Shown piece after piece: positions 1-8,301 of a stretch of DNA of 54,802 nt; the first letter of the stretch is position 1; each line of letters opens with the position of its first letter. Under the pieces are notes generated by a model. The model worked only from the letters and a program-made list of their open reading frames with translations. It had not been told where the DNA came from and did not search any database. The stretch is taken from positions 1-54,802 of the forward strand of contig JANRFH010000056.1 of NCBI GenBank assembly GCA_030725745.1, written 5' to 3'. This stretch comes from Akkermansiaceae bacterium (lineage in GTDB: Bacteria > Verrucomicrobiota > Verrucomicrobiia > Verrucomicrobiales > Akkermansiaceae). The position numbers and the translations under genes are program-made.

Positions 1-1
1 G

Positions 2-196
2 CCCATACTCAATGGAGCATCGCTGATTCGGCAGATCATTACCACAAACCCCAACACCGCCGTGATCGCGGCAAGTGGCATAGCAGCCCAAGAAGAATCC
101 GCCATAGCTGCGGGGTGCAAACCGGGAAACTTCCTCATGAAACCTTTCCTAACAGAAGACCTCCTGTTCACGCTGCAAAGGGCTCTCACAAAGTGA
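2..196 (+). CDS. Response-regulator receiver domain, C-terminal fragment (5' end outside window)
   Basis: An open frame enters from the left edge and stops at TGA 194-196, giving about 64 residues. It reads like the last half of a CheY-type receiver: a hydrophobic strand (TAVIAASG), an alpha-4 region rich in Ala and Glu (AQEESAIAAGC), then FLMKPF, where the Lys-Pro pair is the conserved lysine after beta-5, and a final helix ending QRALTK. The phospho-acceptor Asp would lie upstream and cannot be seen. It could be a stand-alone regulator or the C-terminal receiver of a hybrid histidine kinase. The next gene, on the same strand, is an NtrC-type regulator that may be its partner; this is inferred from proximity only. 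Confidence 0.7.
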   Translation, partial: PILNGASLIRQIITTNPNTAVIAASGIAAQEESAIAAGCKPGNFLMKPFLTEDLLFTLQRALTK

Positions 197-363
197 TCAT
201 CACAGGCATTTAGTCTATATCTTCGTGACAATATTTCTCCAAAGTCTCGTTAGTTCGCCCGAACTTGACGTATCCAGCCCATGCATTGAAGATTACAAAA
301 CTTTGAAACTTTGCGGGTGATCTTTTAAAGCCTACTGTCCTTCTACAATACCCCCTCACTATT

Positions 364-1710
364 TTGGCCAACTCATCTCCAAACCTCCTCATCGTCGACG
401 ACGACGAAACCATCCAAAAACTACTGGCCATGGCAGCCAGAGACCACGGATGGAAACCTCTTGGAGCGCTCTCCGGTGCAGAAGCAATTCGCCTCCTGAA
501 CCCTAGCATCCAGGCAATCGTCCTTGATTTAGGCCTTCCGGGCATCGATGGGCTGGAAACTCTGCACCGCATCCACGAAAAACGCCCAGGCATTCCCGTG
601 ATCATGCTCACAGGAACGAATGATGCAGAAACCGCAGTAAAGGCTATCAAAGCGGGAGCCGCAGATTACCTCACCAAGCCCTTCGAGATCCAGCGGCTAT
701 TCGATGTCATTAGCAATTGCACCGCTGAGGGGGGCGAAATATCGGCCACTGCCGCACCACGCAAAAGCGCTCAAAAGATCACCCTAGACTCATCTAGCCC
801 TAGAATGAAGCAGTTTTACCGTCAGGTAGAAAAAGCAGCAGCCTTAGACAGCACGATCTTAATTACTGGAGAGAGCGGGACGGGAAAAACGTATATCGCC
901 CGTAAAATCCATCTCCTAAGTCAGCATGCCGCTGGCAACTTCATCACGGTCAACTGCCCGGCGCTACCCCACGAGTTACTCGAAACCGAACTATTCGGCC
1001 ACGAAAAGGGAGCTATTACAGGCACAAATGCAGCCCGGATAGGCCGACTTGAACAAGCATCCAACGGCACAATTTTCCTCGATGAAATCAGCGACATTCC
1101 CACGGAACTTCAAGCGAAACTTCTCAATGTCCTTCAAGATCAGGAATTTTTCCGAGTCGGTGGCAAGAAGCCCATCAAAACAAACGCCCGGCTGATCTCT
1201 GCAACCAATGTGAATCTCCAAGACAGGGTTAAAGCAGGTCATTTCCGTGAAGACCTTTTCTACCGCATGAACATCATCGAACTCGCCATCCCACCATTGC
1301 GAGAACGACGTGAAGACATTCCCGGACTCATCAGCTACATACTGAAAAAGATTGCCGCAAACCGTGGAAGCGGCGCATGGCAACTAAGCGAAGCTGCGGC
1401 AACCGCATTGAAAAACTTCGATTGGCCGGGGAATATCAGGCAACTCGAAAACGTCCTAGAGCGGAGCACCGCATTTTCTGACGGCAATCTCATCGAGGCC
1501 GAAGACATCGTCACTTTACTCGAATCCCCCACCCCGGCAGCGAAACGACAAATTTTCGCAGAACCCGGCCTGACCCTCCACGAGATCGAACGAGAAGCAT
1601 TTATCCAGACCTATATTCGAACAGGTAAAAACAAAGCAAAGACCGCAAGAGAGCTCGGGATATCCGAGCGCTCAGTCTATAATCTCATGGCACGCCACGG
1701 GCTCAAGTAA
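364..1710 (+). CDS. NtrC-family response regulator with atypical GAFTGA loop
   Basis: 448 residues in the order receiver, AAA+ ATPase, Fis-type helix-turn-helix. The receiver (about 1-120) is intact: acidic pair in LLIVDDDE, phospho-acceptor in VLDLGLPG, LTG, and LTKPF. The AAA+ domain (about 145-375) has Walker A GESGTGKT, Walker B GTIFLDEI and [10 protein letters not shown]. The last 45 residues carry the DNA-binding helices (TARELGISERSVYNLM). The sigma-54 contact loop, normally GAFTGA, reads GAITGT at residues 216-221 (1009-1026), so two positions including the key aromatic are changed. Members of this family remodel sigma-54 polymerase through that loop, so sigma-54 activation is uncertain here. 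The start is TTG at 364; the first ATG in frame would remove part of the receiver. No clear ribosome site is visible. Confidence 0.9.
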   Translation: MANSSPNLLIVDDDETIQKLLAMAARDHGWKPLGALSGAEAIRLLNPSIQAIVLDLGLPGIDGLETLHRIHEKRPGIPVIMLTGTNDAETAVKAIKAGAADYLTKPFEIQRLFDVISNCTAEGGEISATAAPRKSAQKITLDSSSPRMKQFYRQVEKAAALDSTILITGESGTGKTYIARKIHLLSQHAAGNFITVNCPALPHELLETELFGHEKGAITGTNAARIGRLEQASNGTIFLDEISDIPTELQAKLLNVLQDQEFFRVGGKKPIKTNARLISATNVNLQDRVKAGHFREDLFYRMNIIELAIPPLRERREDIPGLISYILKKIAANRGSGAWQLSEAAATALKNFDWPGNIRQLENVLERSTAFSDGNLIEAEDIVTLLESPTPAAKRQIFAEPGLTLHEIEREAFIQTYIRTGKNKAKTARELGISERSVYNLMARHGLK

Positions 1711-1769
1711 GCACCTGCTGACGGAAATTTCATTACTCCTAGGGCGCTTAAACTGATAGCAGATATCCG

Positions 1770-2984
1770 ATGTTCATTTCTCGCATCTCCCTCGCATGCT
1801 TGTTGCTGACTTCCTTTTCGGCAAACGTCCGCGCCGAGCCTGACGAAGCCGCCTACCCTGCTCTCAAGCGCTTCGTCGAAGTCCTCGAAACAGCAAGGGA
1901 ACGCCACCCAGATCTCGATAAAATCGCATATGACCGCCTCATCAATCAGGCGCTCGACGGGATGCTCTCCAGCCTAGATCCGCACTCCTCTTTCATTCAC
2001 CCGGAGATGCAGCCGTTCATGGATGATTCCGGGAACCTCAACAATGAAGTCCCATCTCTAGGTCTTAGCCTCGGCAAGGACTCGGAAGGTATTTTCATCT
2101 CAGCCATCGAAAAACACGGCCCCGCAGATAAGGCTGGTATCATCGCGGGTACTGAAATCATTTCGGTAAATAGCGTCCCACAGGATACACTCGAATCCAC
2201 AGAAGTGGTGAATCTCTTCGCCGGCCCCGCAGGATCGCAGATTACCCTCACCCTCCGCAATCCCGAGCGCCCCGGCGAACTCGAAGTCACCCTCACCCGC
2301 CGCTTCGTCGAAGGACGCTCGCTCATCAAGGCAGTACTCTTGGAAAAACATCCTGAAACTGGATACCTGCGCCTCGCCACATTCGGCGCGAACTGCGCCC
2401 GCGAAATCGAAGCCGCACTCGACGACCTAGAAGACAAGGGAATGAAACACCTCATCCTCGACCTACGTGAAAACGGTGGCGGCGATCTCCACGAAACTGT
2501 CTCAATCCTAGGCCTCTTCGTCCCCCCCTCTACCAAAGTCGTCTCCGTCCGTGCACGAGATGAACCTGAGGAATTCCTCGAAACCCCGGATCGCCAGCGC
2601 CGCAAACGGGATTATCCCATTGTCGTCCTCATCGATAGGAACTCCGCCTCCGCCTCAGAGCTTAGCGCTGGTTCGCTCTCGGATCTGAAACGCGCCACGA
2701 TTATCGGCGAGAAAAGCTACGGAAAAGGCAGCGTCCAGAACATCGTCCCCATGGGCGGCGGCACCGCGCTCCGCCTCACCATCGCCACCTACCACACACC
2801 CTCCGGCAACACTCCTCACCTGAAGGGCATCACCCCGGATGTGAAAATTGATTTTTCGGAAAAAGACCGTGAATTCTTTCTCCAGGCAGGACGCCCTTCT
2901 TCGCTAACCGAAGCGGAAACGAAATCCTTGGCCGCATGGGAGGATCCAGCCATCGCTGCGGCCATCGCTGAGTTTGCAAAATAA
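1770..2984 (+). CDS. S41-family C-terminal processing protease (CtpA-like)
   Basis: 404 residues. An N-terminal signal peptide (hydrophobic ACLLLTSFSANVRA) predicts export. A PDZ domain follows (about 90-180; SLGLSLGKDSEGIFISAIE, then GPADKAGI and GTEIISVN), then the tail-specific protease core. The catalytic Ser lies in NSASASELSAG and the Lys in GEKSYGKGSVQ, the Ser/Lys dyad of this family; LDLRENGGGDL is the conserved strand before them. Such enzymes trim or degrade envelope proteins from the C-terminus. The gene follows the NtrC-type regulator by about 60 bp on the same strand and could be co-transcribed. Length and motifs are normal for the family. Confidence 0.93.
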   Translation: MFISRISLACLLLTSFSANVRAEPDEAAYPALKRFVEVLETARERHPDLDKIAYDRLINQALDGMLSSLDPHSSFIHPEMQPFMDDSGNLNNEVPSLGLSLGKDSEGIFISAIEKHGPADKAGIIAGTEIISVNSVPQDTLESTEVVNLFAGPAGSQITLTLRNPERPGELEVTLTRRFVEGRSLIKAVLLEKHPETGYLRLATFGANCAREIEAALDDLEDKGMKHLILDLRENGGGDLHETVSILGLFVPPSTKVVSVRARDEPEEFLETPDRQRRKRDYPIVVLIDRNSASASELSAGSLSDLKRATIIGEKSYGKGSVQNIVPMGGGTALRLTIATYHTPSGNTPHLKGITPDVKIDFSEKDREFFLQAGRPSSLTEAETKSLAAWEDPAIAAAIAEFAK

Positions 2985-2989
2985 CTGCA

Positions 2990-3304
2990 TCACAGTCCTG
3001 CCTTTGCCACCGCAGTATTCGGCCTGAGTATCTTCACGATCTCTCCTTCCTGCACATCTGCCAAAAGCCTTTTTCTCCCCAATAAACCCAACCGCGCTTC
3101 CGGAGGTGGTGCCCAGCCCGGATCTGCCGCCGCCAGCTCAAGCTCACTCATCAGATCCGCAAGATTCTCCTTCGTCCAGTTATCCAGTGTATCCACTTCA
3201 ACCTTTGGAATCAGGTGAAACACGGGCCCCTCAAAAGTCACGATCAGTCCCCCTTCGACAGTTTTCTCCGTGAGAAACCTTGCCTCGGGCTTAGCGCTCT
3301 TCAC
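2990..3304 (-). CDS. Small hypothetical protein
   Basis: 104 residues beginning at a GTG (3302-3304). No signal peptide or membrane segment; the middle is acidic and leucine-rich (NLADLMSELELAAADPG) and the end is basic then hydrophobic. I do not recognise a family. It converges on the S41 protease gene (5 bp between the stops) and diverges from the VWA gene with only 2 bp between the two start codons. That leaves no room for separate promoters, so at least one start is probably wrong or this gene is decayed. Codon structure looks coding, with no internal stops. Confidence 0.5.
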   Translation of the reverse strand: MKSAKPEARFLTEKTVEGGLIVTFEGPVFHLIPKVEVDTLDNWTKENLADLMSELELAAADPGWAPPPEARLGLLGRKRLLADVQEGEIVKILRPNTAVAKAGL

Positions 3305-3306
3305 AA

Positions 3307-4113
3307 GTGCAAGCTATAGCTGTGCTGGCATCGACTGCAAAAGCAGCTCCCGTGAAGGTCGATACCGAGCTTTTATTACTCGTTGATGTATCTGGCAGCG
3401 TCAGTGAAACGGACTACGCACTGATGACAGCTGCTTATGGACGGGTTATGACAAGCTCAGCAGTTCTTAATGCGATCCAATCTGGCCACATAGGTAAAAT
3501 CGCCACTTCCGTGCTTTTCTGGTCAAGCAACACCAACCAATCCGTAGGCGTAAGCTGGATGGAAATTTCAGACTTCTCCTCGGCTCAAAATTTCTCAAAC
3601 CTCATCAACGCTGCCACACGCCCATTCGGCGGAGCAACAGCAATTGGCACCGCTATCGACATTGGCACGCCCATGTTTGGCTCCGAAACAGGCGGAACAG
3701 AGAACGGATTCCATAGCGTTACGCAAATTATCAACGTTGCCGGGGATGGTGTTGACAACTCCACAAGCCCGCGAGTCCGAGATCGATCCGTTAACGTTGC
3801 TGCCGCTCGCGATGCAGCCTTGGCCGCCGGGGTAGATATGATCAACGGCATCGCCATCGGTGATTCATCCGGAGCTCTTGAGCAGTATTACAAAAGCTTT
3901 GTTATGGGAGGATCTGTGGAAGAAACGGCTTCCTTCGTTGAACGCGCAGACACCTTTTCCGCCTTCGAAAGCGCGCTTCTTAGAAGCCTCGTTCAAGAAA
4001 TCAACACAGGCGCAGTAGTCAGTCCACCCGAAGTCGTTCCAGAGCCTTCAGCTCTTCTATTCCTTCCAATCAGCTGCTTGCTCATTCTACGCCGCAACCG
4101 CAGCAACAGTTGA
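3307..4113 (+). CDS. VWA-domain (DUF1194-like) protein with PEP-CTERM anchor
   Basis: 268 residues. A von Willebrand A-like fold starts almost at the N-terminus: DTELLLLVDVSGSVSETDY contains the metal-site motif DxSxS, and later INVAGDGVDN and INGIAIGD fit DUF1194-type VWA proteins. The C-terminus is a PEP-CTERM sorting signal: VPEPS, a hydrophobic stretch (ALLFLPISCLLIL) and RRNR. It should be exported and processed by an exosortase. The only possible start is GTG 3307 because a stop lies upstream at 3292-3294. This gives a very short signal peptide (AIAVLASTAKAAP) with no basic n-region, so the 5' end may be truncated or frameshifted. First gene of a three-gene set. Confidence 0.85.
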   Translation: MQAIAVLASTAKAAPVKVDTELLLLVDVSGSVSETDYALMTAAYGRVMTSSAVLNAIQSGHIGKIATSVLFWSSNTNQSVGVSWMEISDFSSAQNFSNLINAATRPFGGATAIGTAIDIGTPMFGSETGGTENGFHSVTQIINVAGDGVDNSTSPRVRDRSVNVAAARDAALAAGVDMINGIAIGDSSGALEQYYKSFVMGGSVEETASFVERADTFSAFESALLRSLVQEINTGAVVSPPEVVPEPSALLFLPISCLLILRRNRSNS

Positions 4114-4130
4114 AGAAGCAACCCTCTATC

Positions 4131-4658
4131 ATGAAAACAATCTTTGCCATAATCCTGCTGACGGCAGTGCAATCCGGGGCAGCAGTTGTTAATTTCACCA
4201 TCACGCTCGGAGACATCGTTCCCGCCGGGCAAGGACTTACCCAATGGCAAGACATCGACGCCAGTGTCAGCTACAATGAATCCTTAGTCCCACTCATCGG
4301 CTCAAAAACTCTCAAGCCCTCAGAGGATAGCACGATCACAGTGAATCTGAACTTTGCCGGATTTACTTACACCCAAGCCGATGACCTCGATTATCCGGAC
4401 TTCCCAGAGCTTTACTTTGAAGACGGCGAAATCCACGGCATTAGCTATTTCGCAGAAAACAAAAGCAACTCCGCCGGCTACCTCCTCATCGAGGGTGATA
4501 ACCAGCTCTTCACCTATAGCTTCGACGGCTTTACCGAATACTTTGGAGAAGTCATGTGGCCAGTGGATATCGAGGTAATTCCCGAGCCATCATACAGTTT
4601 GATTTGTATCCTAACGCTTACCGCATATTTTCTAAAACGCAGGAGGCCACACACATGA
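4131..4658 (+). CDS. PEP-CTERM-anchored secreted protein
   Basis: 175 residues from ATG 4131. An earlier TTG overlapping the preceding stop is possible but adds residues before a good signal peptide. Signal peptide: MKTIFAIILLTAVQSGAA. The body has an acidic, beta-rich composition with no family I can name. The C-terminus has the full sorting signal: IPEPS, hydrophobic SLICILTLTAYFL, then KRRR. It starts 17 bp after the VWA gene and its stop overlaps the next start (ATGA), so the three genes are probably one transcript. It is likely a surface or exopolysaccharide-associated protein, a role inferred from the PEP-CTERM/exosortase system in general. Confidence 0.85.
   Translation: MKTIFAIILLTAVQSGAAVVNFTITLGDIVPAGQGLTQWQDIDASVSYNESLVPLIGSKTLKPSEDSTITVNLNFAGFTYTQADDLDYPDFPELYFEDGEIHGISYFAENKSNSAGYLLIEGDNQLFTYSFDGFTEYFGEVMWPVDIEVIPEPSYSLICILTLTAYFLKRRRPHT
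4641..4646 (+). promoter_or_regulatory. Ribosome binding site deciding the start at 4655
   Basis: AGGAGG lies 8 bases before ATG 4655, and the ATG overlaps the preceding TGA as ATGA. This consensus site fixes the start of the third gene in the PEP-CTERM set and argues against longer starts further upstream. Confidence 0.8.
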
Positions 4659-5461
4659 GCCGTTCAATGGAGACTTCGGATCAATACGGATCATCCAATG
4701 AACCACAACTCACCTTCTGGGAAACAGAAGCGCCGAATCCTCCTGCTCGTAAAAAAAAGGCAAAAACAACCGCAAAGCAAATTCGCAGCCTCCCACCTCA
4801 GATAACTTCAAAAGTCGGCTCCGAAATCATCCGAGGCGAACTCCAGCCCTCGGCATGGGCCATCGCACTCGCAGAAAGCGATGGCAGTCATGATCGAGCA
4901 ATCACGCACTATGCGAAGATCCGGCTAGATGCTCTTTCCGAACACTCAGATCATTGTATTCGTAAGGAACAAGCGCTAGAGGCTCGTCGTAGGGCAGGAT
5001 TCCGAAAAGCACCAACACCGCCGAAACGCCCGATTTCGACCAATCTACCCAAGCCAAAGTCACCGAATCGCCGAAGGTTTCGTATCTCTCCACTTTGGCT
5101 CTTCGGCTTCTGGCTAGGTGCCTCTGGTACGCTTGCCGCAGCCAGTAGATATTATGCGGAAAGTGCCGATAAGCCCAACCTGCGCATCGACATCGGAAGC
5201 AGCCTTATCATCGCCGCCATTGCCACTTTACTCCCTGTTTTCCTGCATTTTGCTATCCCACGAACACGCCTCCTAATACGTCACCTGCTCCCTTACGGTG
5301 CATGGGCTACTGCAGCCGCTTCTTTCACTTTCGGCGTCATGATCCTATCGAAACGCTCAGAGCAACGCATCGTTTGGGATGAAAAGATTCTCCAAGTCGA
5401 AGCCGAAGATAAAGCGAAGGAAGCCGAGGTTCCTGCGAAATCCATTGCCGCCACGCCCTGA
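4655..5461 (+). CDS. Membrane protein of unknown function in PEP-CTERM operon
   Basis: 268 residues from ATG 4655, set by a strong AGGAGG site. The N-terminal half (about 1-145) is soluble and basic/proline-rich, with a KKKAKTTAK stretch and a helical segment of about 60 residues (SEIIRGELQPSAWAIALAES). Three hydrophobic segments follow: PLWLFGFWLGASGTLAAA, SSLIIAAIATLLPVFLHFA and GAWATAAASFTFGVMIL. The tail is charged (VEAEDKAKEAEV). I do not recognise a family. Translational coupling to the upstream PEP-CTERM gene (4-bp overlap) suggests a shared role, perhaps at the inner membrane. Confidence 0.8.
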   Translation: MSRSMETSDQYGSSNEPQLTFWETEAPNPPARKKKAKTTAKQIRSLPPQITSKVGSEIIRGELQPSAWAIALAESDGSHDRAITHYAKIRLDALSEHSDHCIRKEQALEARRRAGFRKAPTPPKRPISTNLPKPKSPNRRRFRISPLWLFGFWLGASGTLAAASRYYAESADKPNLRIDIGSSLIIAAIATLLPVFLHFAIPRTRLLIRHLLPYGAWATAAASFTFGVMILSKRSEQRIVWDEKILQVEAEDKAKEAEVPAKSIAATP

Positions 5462-5462
5462 T

Positions 5463-6932
5463 TCAGTCGTCTAGAAACTTCCCGGGATTCAATGTCCCTC
5501 TTGGATCTAACGCATCTTTCAACGCACGGTGAATCTCAAACGGCACCACTCCCAGCGCTTTCTTGATCCACGGTTTCTTCGCCAAGCCCACCCCATGCTC
5601 ACCGGTGATCGCTCCGTTGTTTTCCAAGATCCAATTGAATAGCTTATTGAGCGCCGCGTCCGCCTTCGCACGCGTTTTCGGGTTCGTGTAATCATCGACC
5701 ATAAGGTTTGTGTGGATATTTCCATCCCCTGCGTGACCGAAGCATGCCACAGCAATCCCCGTTTCCTTCTCAAGCTCACGAGCGAATTCCACAAGTTTCA
5801 CCAGCTTGCTCCTCGGCACTACGATGTCCTCATTGAGCTTCGTCAGGCCGGTATCTCGGAGAGAATAGGAAAACTCACGACGTAGCTGCCAGATCTCCTC
5901 GCACTGGGACTCGCCACGCGCGATGCGAATATCCCCCGCCCCACACTGGAGCAGCAGGTTACGCAATTCCTCTAGCTCAGATGCCACCGCCGCTGGCCTA
6001 CCATCGACCTCCACAATAAGATGTCCATTGCCCGGAGGAAAAAAATCCGCCCCCAGCTTTTTCCTCGCCGCAGCCAGAGTAAATGCATCCGTGATTTCCA
6101 GCGCGGACGGTAGATGCCCTGCCTGCAAAATTTCTTGAACAGTCTTCGCCGCAGCTGCGAAGTCAGGAAAAACCGCAGCTAGCATCCCTTTACTAGGAGC
6201 CTTTGGGATGATCCTCAGAGTCGCTTCTGTAACCACACCCAGCATTCCCTCAGAGCCCACGAAGCTACCAATCAGATCGAATCCAGTTTTATTCTTATGC
6301 AGTCGCCCACCGGTGCGCAATACCCTGCCGTCAGCAAGCACCACTTCAAGCCCAAGCACATAATTACGGGTCACGCCGTACTTCAAGCATCGCGGCCCGC
6401 CCGCATTCGTCGCGATATTCCCTCCGATAGAGCACTCCTTTAGCGAAGCCGGGTCAGGCGGATAGTCCCAGCCGAGTCTGCGCACCGCTGTCTGTATGTC
6501 ACCGGTGATAACTCCCGGCTGAACTACGACCACCCCATCCTTCGGTGCGATTTCAAGAATGCGGTTCATCCGCGCCGTAGAAAGGACGATCCCTCCCTCC
6601 ACCGGCACACAGCCTCCCACATAACCCACCCCCGCCCCACGTGTCGTCACGGGTATCGCGTGCCGATCGGCATAAGCCATGACTGCCGAAACATCTTCCG
6701 TGCTCTCCGCGAAAACCACCACATCCGGATCATGGCTCGCGAACCACTTATCTCCGGAATGCTCTTCTATCATCCGCGCCGTGGTCGTGACCTTGCCTTT
6801 CCCAATCAGCGTGCCTAACGCCTCCTCGAGTGCTGCCCCGGAAATCATTCCACCAACCCTAGCCGATCTATCCGAGCCAGAGGACTTAGGTGTGATTTCC
6901 GAAACTCGATTCTTACGTGGTGGCAGTTTCAT
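5463..6932 (-). CDS. glcD: FAD-linked oxidase, glycolate/D-lactate oxidase GlcD type
   Basis: 489 residues. The N-terminal half is a PCMH-type FAD-binding fold: PDVVVFAESTEDVSAVMAYA, VTTRGAGVGYVGGCVP and the GGNIATNAGGPRCLKYG loop that holds FAD. The C-terminal half has the FAD-oxidase C-domain with CFGHAGDGNIHTNLM and GEHGVGLAKK, and ends ALDPRGTLNPGKF. These motifs match the GlcD / D-2-hydroxyacid dehydrogenase family, which oxidises glycolate or D-lactate and feeds electrons to the quinone pool. The exact substrate cannot be told from sequence. Partner subunits GlcE and GlcF are not beside it. Last gene of a four-gene minus-strand set with respiratory genes, 51 bp after the DUF420 gene. 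Confidence 0.87.
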   Translation of the reverse strand: MKLPPRKNRVSEITPKSSGSDRSARVGGMISGAALEEALGTLIGKGKVTTTARMIEEHSGDKWFASHDPDVVVFAESTEDVSAVMAYADRHAIPVTTRGAGVGYVGGCVPVEGGIVLSTARMNRILEIAPKDGVVVVQPGVITGDIQTAVRRLGWDYPPDPASLKECSIGGNIATNAGGPRCLKYGVTRNYVLGLEVVLADGRVLRTGGRLHKNKTGFDLIGSFVGSEGMLGVVTEATLRIIPKAPSKGMLAAVFPDFAAAAKTVQEILQAGHLPSALEITDAFTLAAARKKLGADFFPPGNGHLIVEVDGRPAAVASELEELRNLLLQCGAGDIRIARGESQCEEIWQLRREFSYSLRDTGLTKLNEDIVVPRSKLVKLVEFARELEKETGIAVACFGHAGDGNIHTNLMVDDYTNPKTRAKADAALNKLFNWILENNGAITGEHGVGLAKKPWIKKALGVVPFEIHRALKDALDPRGTLNPGKFLDD

Positions 6933-6983
6933 TGCAGACCCATTCTTTTCCCGGTGCGACCATAGGTCAACCCCACGACCACG

Positions 6984-7556
6984 CTAATAGTAAGGACGAA
7001 GCATCAGATAGCATACAGGCCCCGTAGCAGCGACATACAGCCAAACCGGAAAGACCCAGCGAACCAGCCTCCGGTGATCTCCGAAACGATTCGTCCAGCC
7101 GGAAATGAACGCCATGAGAATCGCTGGCAAACTCACCCCCGCTAGGATGATGTGTGTGATCAGCAGGAAAAAATATGCCGTCCTCACCCAGCCCTCACCG
7201 CCGAACTTCGTCTCCACTGTCGTGAAATGATAAGCCACGTAACAAAGCAGGAAAATCACAGACAGCCCCATAGCGACCATGATGAAACCCCTGTGAAGAG
7301 CGATCCTTCCCGCCTTCACTGCCACCAAGGCAGCAATCAATGAAATCGTCACCAACGTATTCAAAACGGCGTGAACCGGTGGCAAAAAAGACATCGTCCA
7401 GCCATCAGGCAGCGGAATTTTATACGGCGAACGCATCAGCGCCACTAGCACGAGCACCAATGCGGTGGCCACCCATGCGGCTATCTTCAAGCGCTTCGCA
7501 AGGACTAGCTTCGGCTCCCTCGCCAACCATTCTTTCTTTTCCTCTTTCCCTGTCAT
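6984..7556 (-). CDS. DUF420 membrane protein (cytochrome oxidase-associated)
   Basis: 190 residues with five hydrophobic segments: IAAWVATALVLVLVALM, VHAVLNTLVTISLIAALVAV, GFIMVAMGLSVIFLLCYVA, AYFFLLITHIILAGVSLPAI and WVFPVWLYVAATGPVCYLML. Conserved histidines sit in PPVHAVLN, ALHRGF and LITHIILA. This is the layout of DUF420 (YozB/CtaM-like) proteins, found next to heme-copper oxidase genes and needed for oxidase activity in some Firmicutes. The two SCO-like genes directly upstream in the operon support a role in oxidase assembly. It starts 7 bp after the stop of the SCO-like gene at 7564. Confidence 0.85.
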   Translation of the reverse strand: MTGKEEKKEWLAREPKLVLAKRLKIAAWVATALVLVLVALMRSPYKIPLPDGWTMSFLPPVHAVLNTLVTISLIAALVAVKAGRIALHRGFIMVAMGLSVIFLLCYVAYHFTTVETKFGGEGWVRTAYFFLLITHIILAGVSLPAILMAFISGWTNRFGDHRRLVRWVFPVWLYVAATGPVCYLMLRPYY

Positions 7557-7563
7557 GGTCGTC

Positions 7564-8298
7564 TCAATCCACTGGTATAGCTTCCTTGTCCAGCTCCGTG
7601 CGTATCCGGGAAAACATCTCCTCTTTCAGAGTCTCATACAAATCCGGATCGAGCTTCCGCCCCTCCTCCGACCTTGCATCCGCCAGCGGCCATTTTCCAA
7701 TAACATTGAATCCCCGATCCACGAGGATCAGCCCCAGATCATGAGAGAAACGCCCGCTCGCCTCAATCTCCGCCGGATCGCTCCGCTCACGAATACCGAA
7801 AAATTTCAGCGTATTCTCTAGATAGTCATGAGTGGCTTTTTCATCACCCGCATTCAGGAACCACCAATCCTCGACATCGGCGCTTAGAGCCTCCGAGTAC
7901 TCGGCCAGCTTCTCCACATCGTCCTGCGAAGGGTCGACGCTGATGCATACCATTTGAAAATCTGGATCATCCTTGAATTCATCGTAGATCGTCCGCAGCT
8001 CAGCACCATTTCGCATAGCACAATGCGGGCAAACTGCGAAAAACTCCGCCACCACCCAGACCTTTCCCCTCAGATCCGATAGCTTGACCTTCTCACCCGC
8101 CTGATTCGTCGCATTCAGATCCTTCTCGATGGGGAACCAAGATTGCTCCTTTTCCGCACGGACTTTTACAAACGCTTCCGTCTCCTGCCCCTTCGACCGC
8201 ATGCTCGGCACGATCACCAAGTTGACGAGCGCGAGGATGCCTACGCAGATCAGCGCGACGATGGTGTAGAAGGTAATGATAGTCGTTTTCTTGGTCAT
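7564..8298 (-). CDS. SCO1/SenC-like thioredoxin-fold protein
   Basis: 244 residues with an N-terminal membrane anchor (FYTIVALICVGILALVNLVIV) and a periplasmic thioredoxin fold. The metal/redox site reads VVAEFFAVCPHCAMRNG, so the cysteines are spaced CxxC rather than the CxxxC of classical SCO proteins. The downstream FSHDLGLILVDRGF carries the His expected as third copper ligand in SCO proteins, and MVCISVDPSQDDVEKL fits the SCO insert. Probable role: copper delivery to, or thiol reduction of, cytochrome oxidase subunit II. The CxxC spacing leaves a thiol-disulfide role open. 3 bp separate it from the upstream SCO-like gene. Confidence 0.82.
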   Translation of the reverse strand: MTKKTTIITFYTIVALICVGILALVNLVIVPSMRSKGQETEAFVKVRAEKEQSWFPIEKDLNATNQAGEKVKLSDLRGKVWVVAEFFAVCPHCAMRNGAELRTIYDEFKDDPDFQMVCISVDPSQDDVEKLAEYSEALSADVEDWWFLNAGDEKATHDYLENTLKFFGIRERSDPAEIEASGRFSHDLGLILVDRGFNVIGKWPLADARSEEGRKLDPDLYETLKEEMFSRIRTELDKEAIPVD

Positions 8299-8301
8299 GA
8301 T

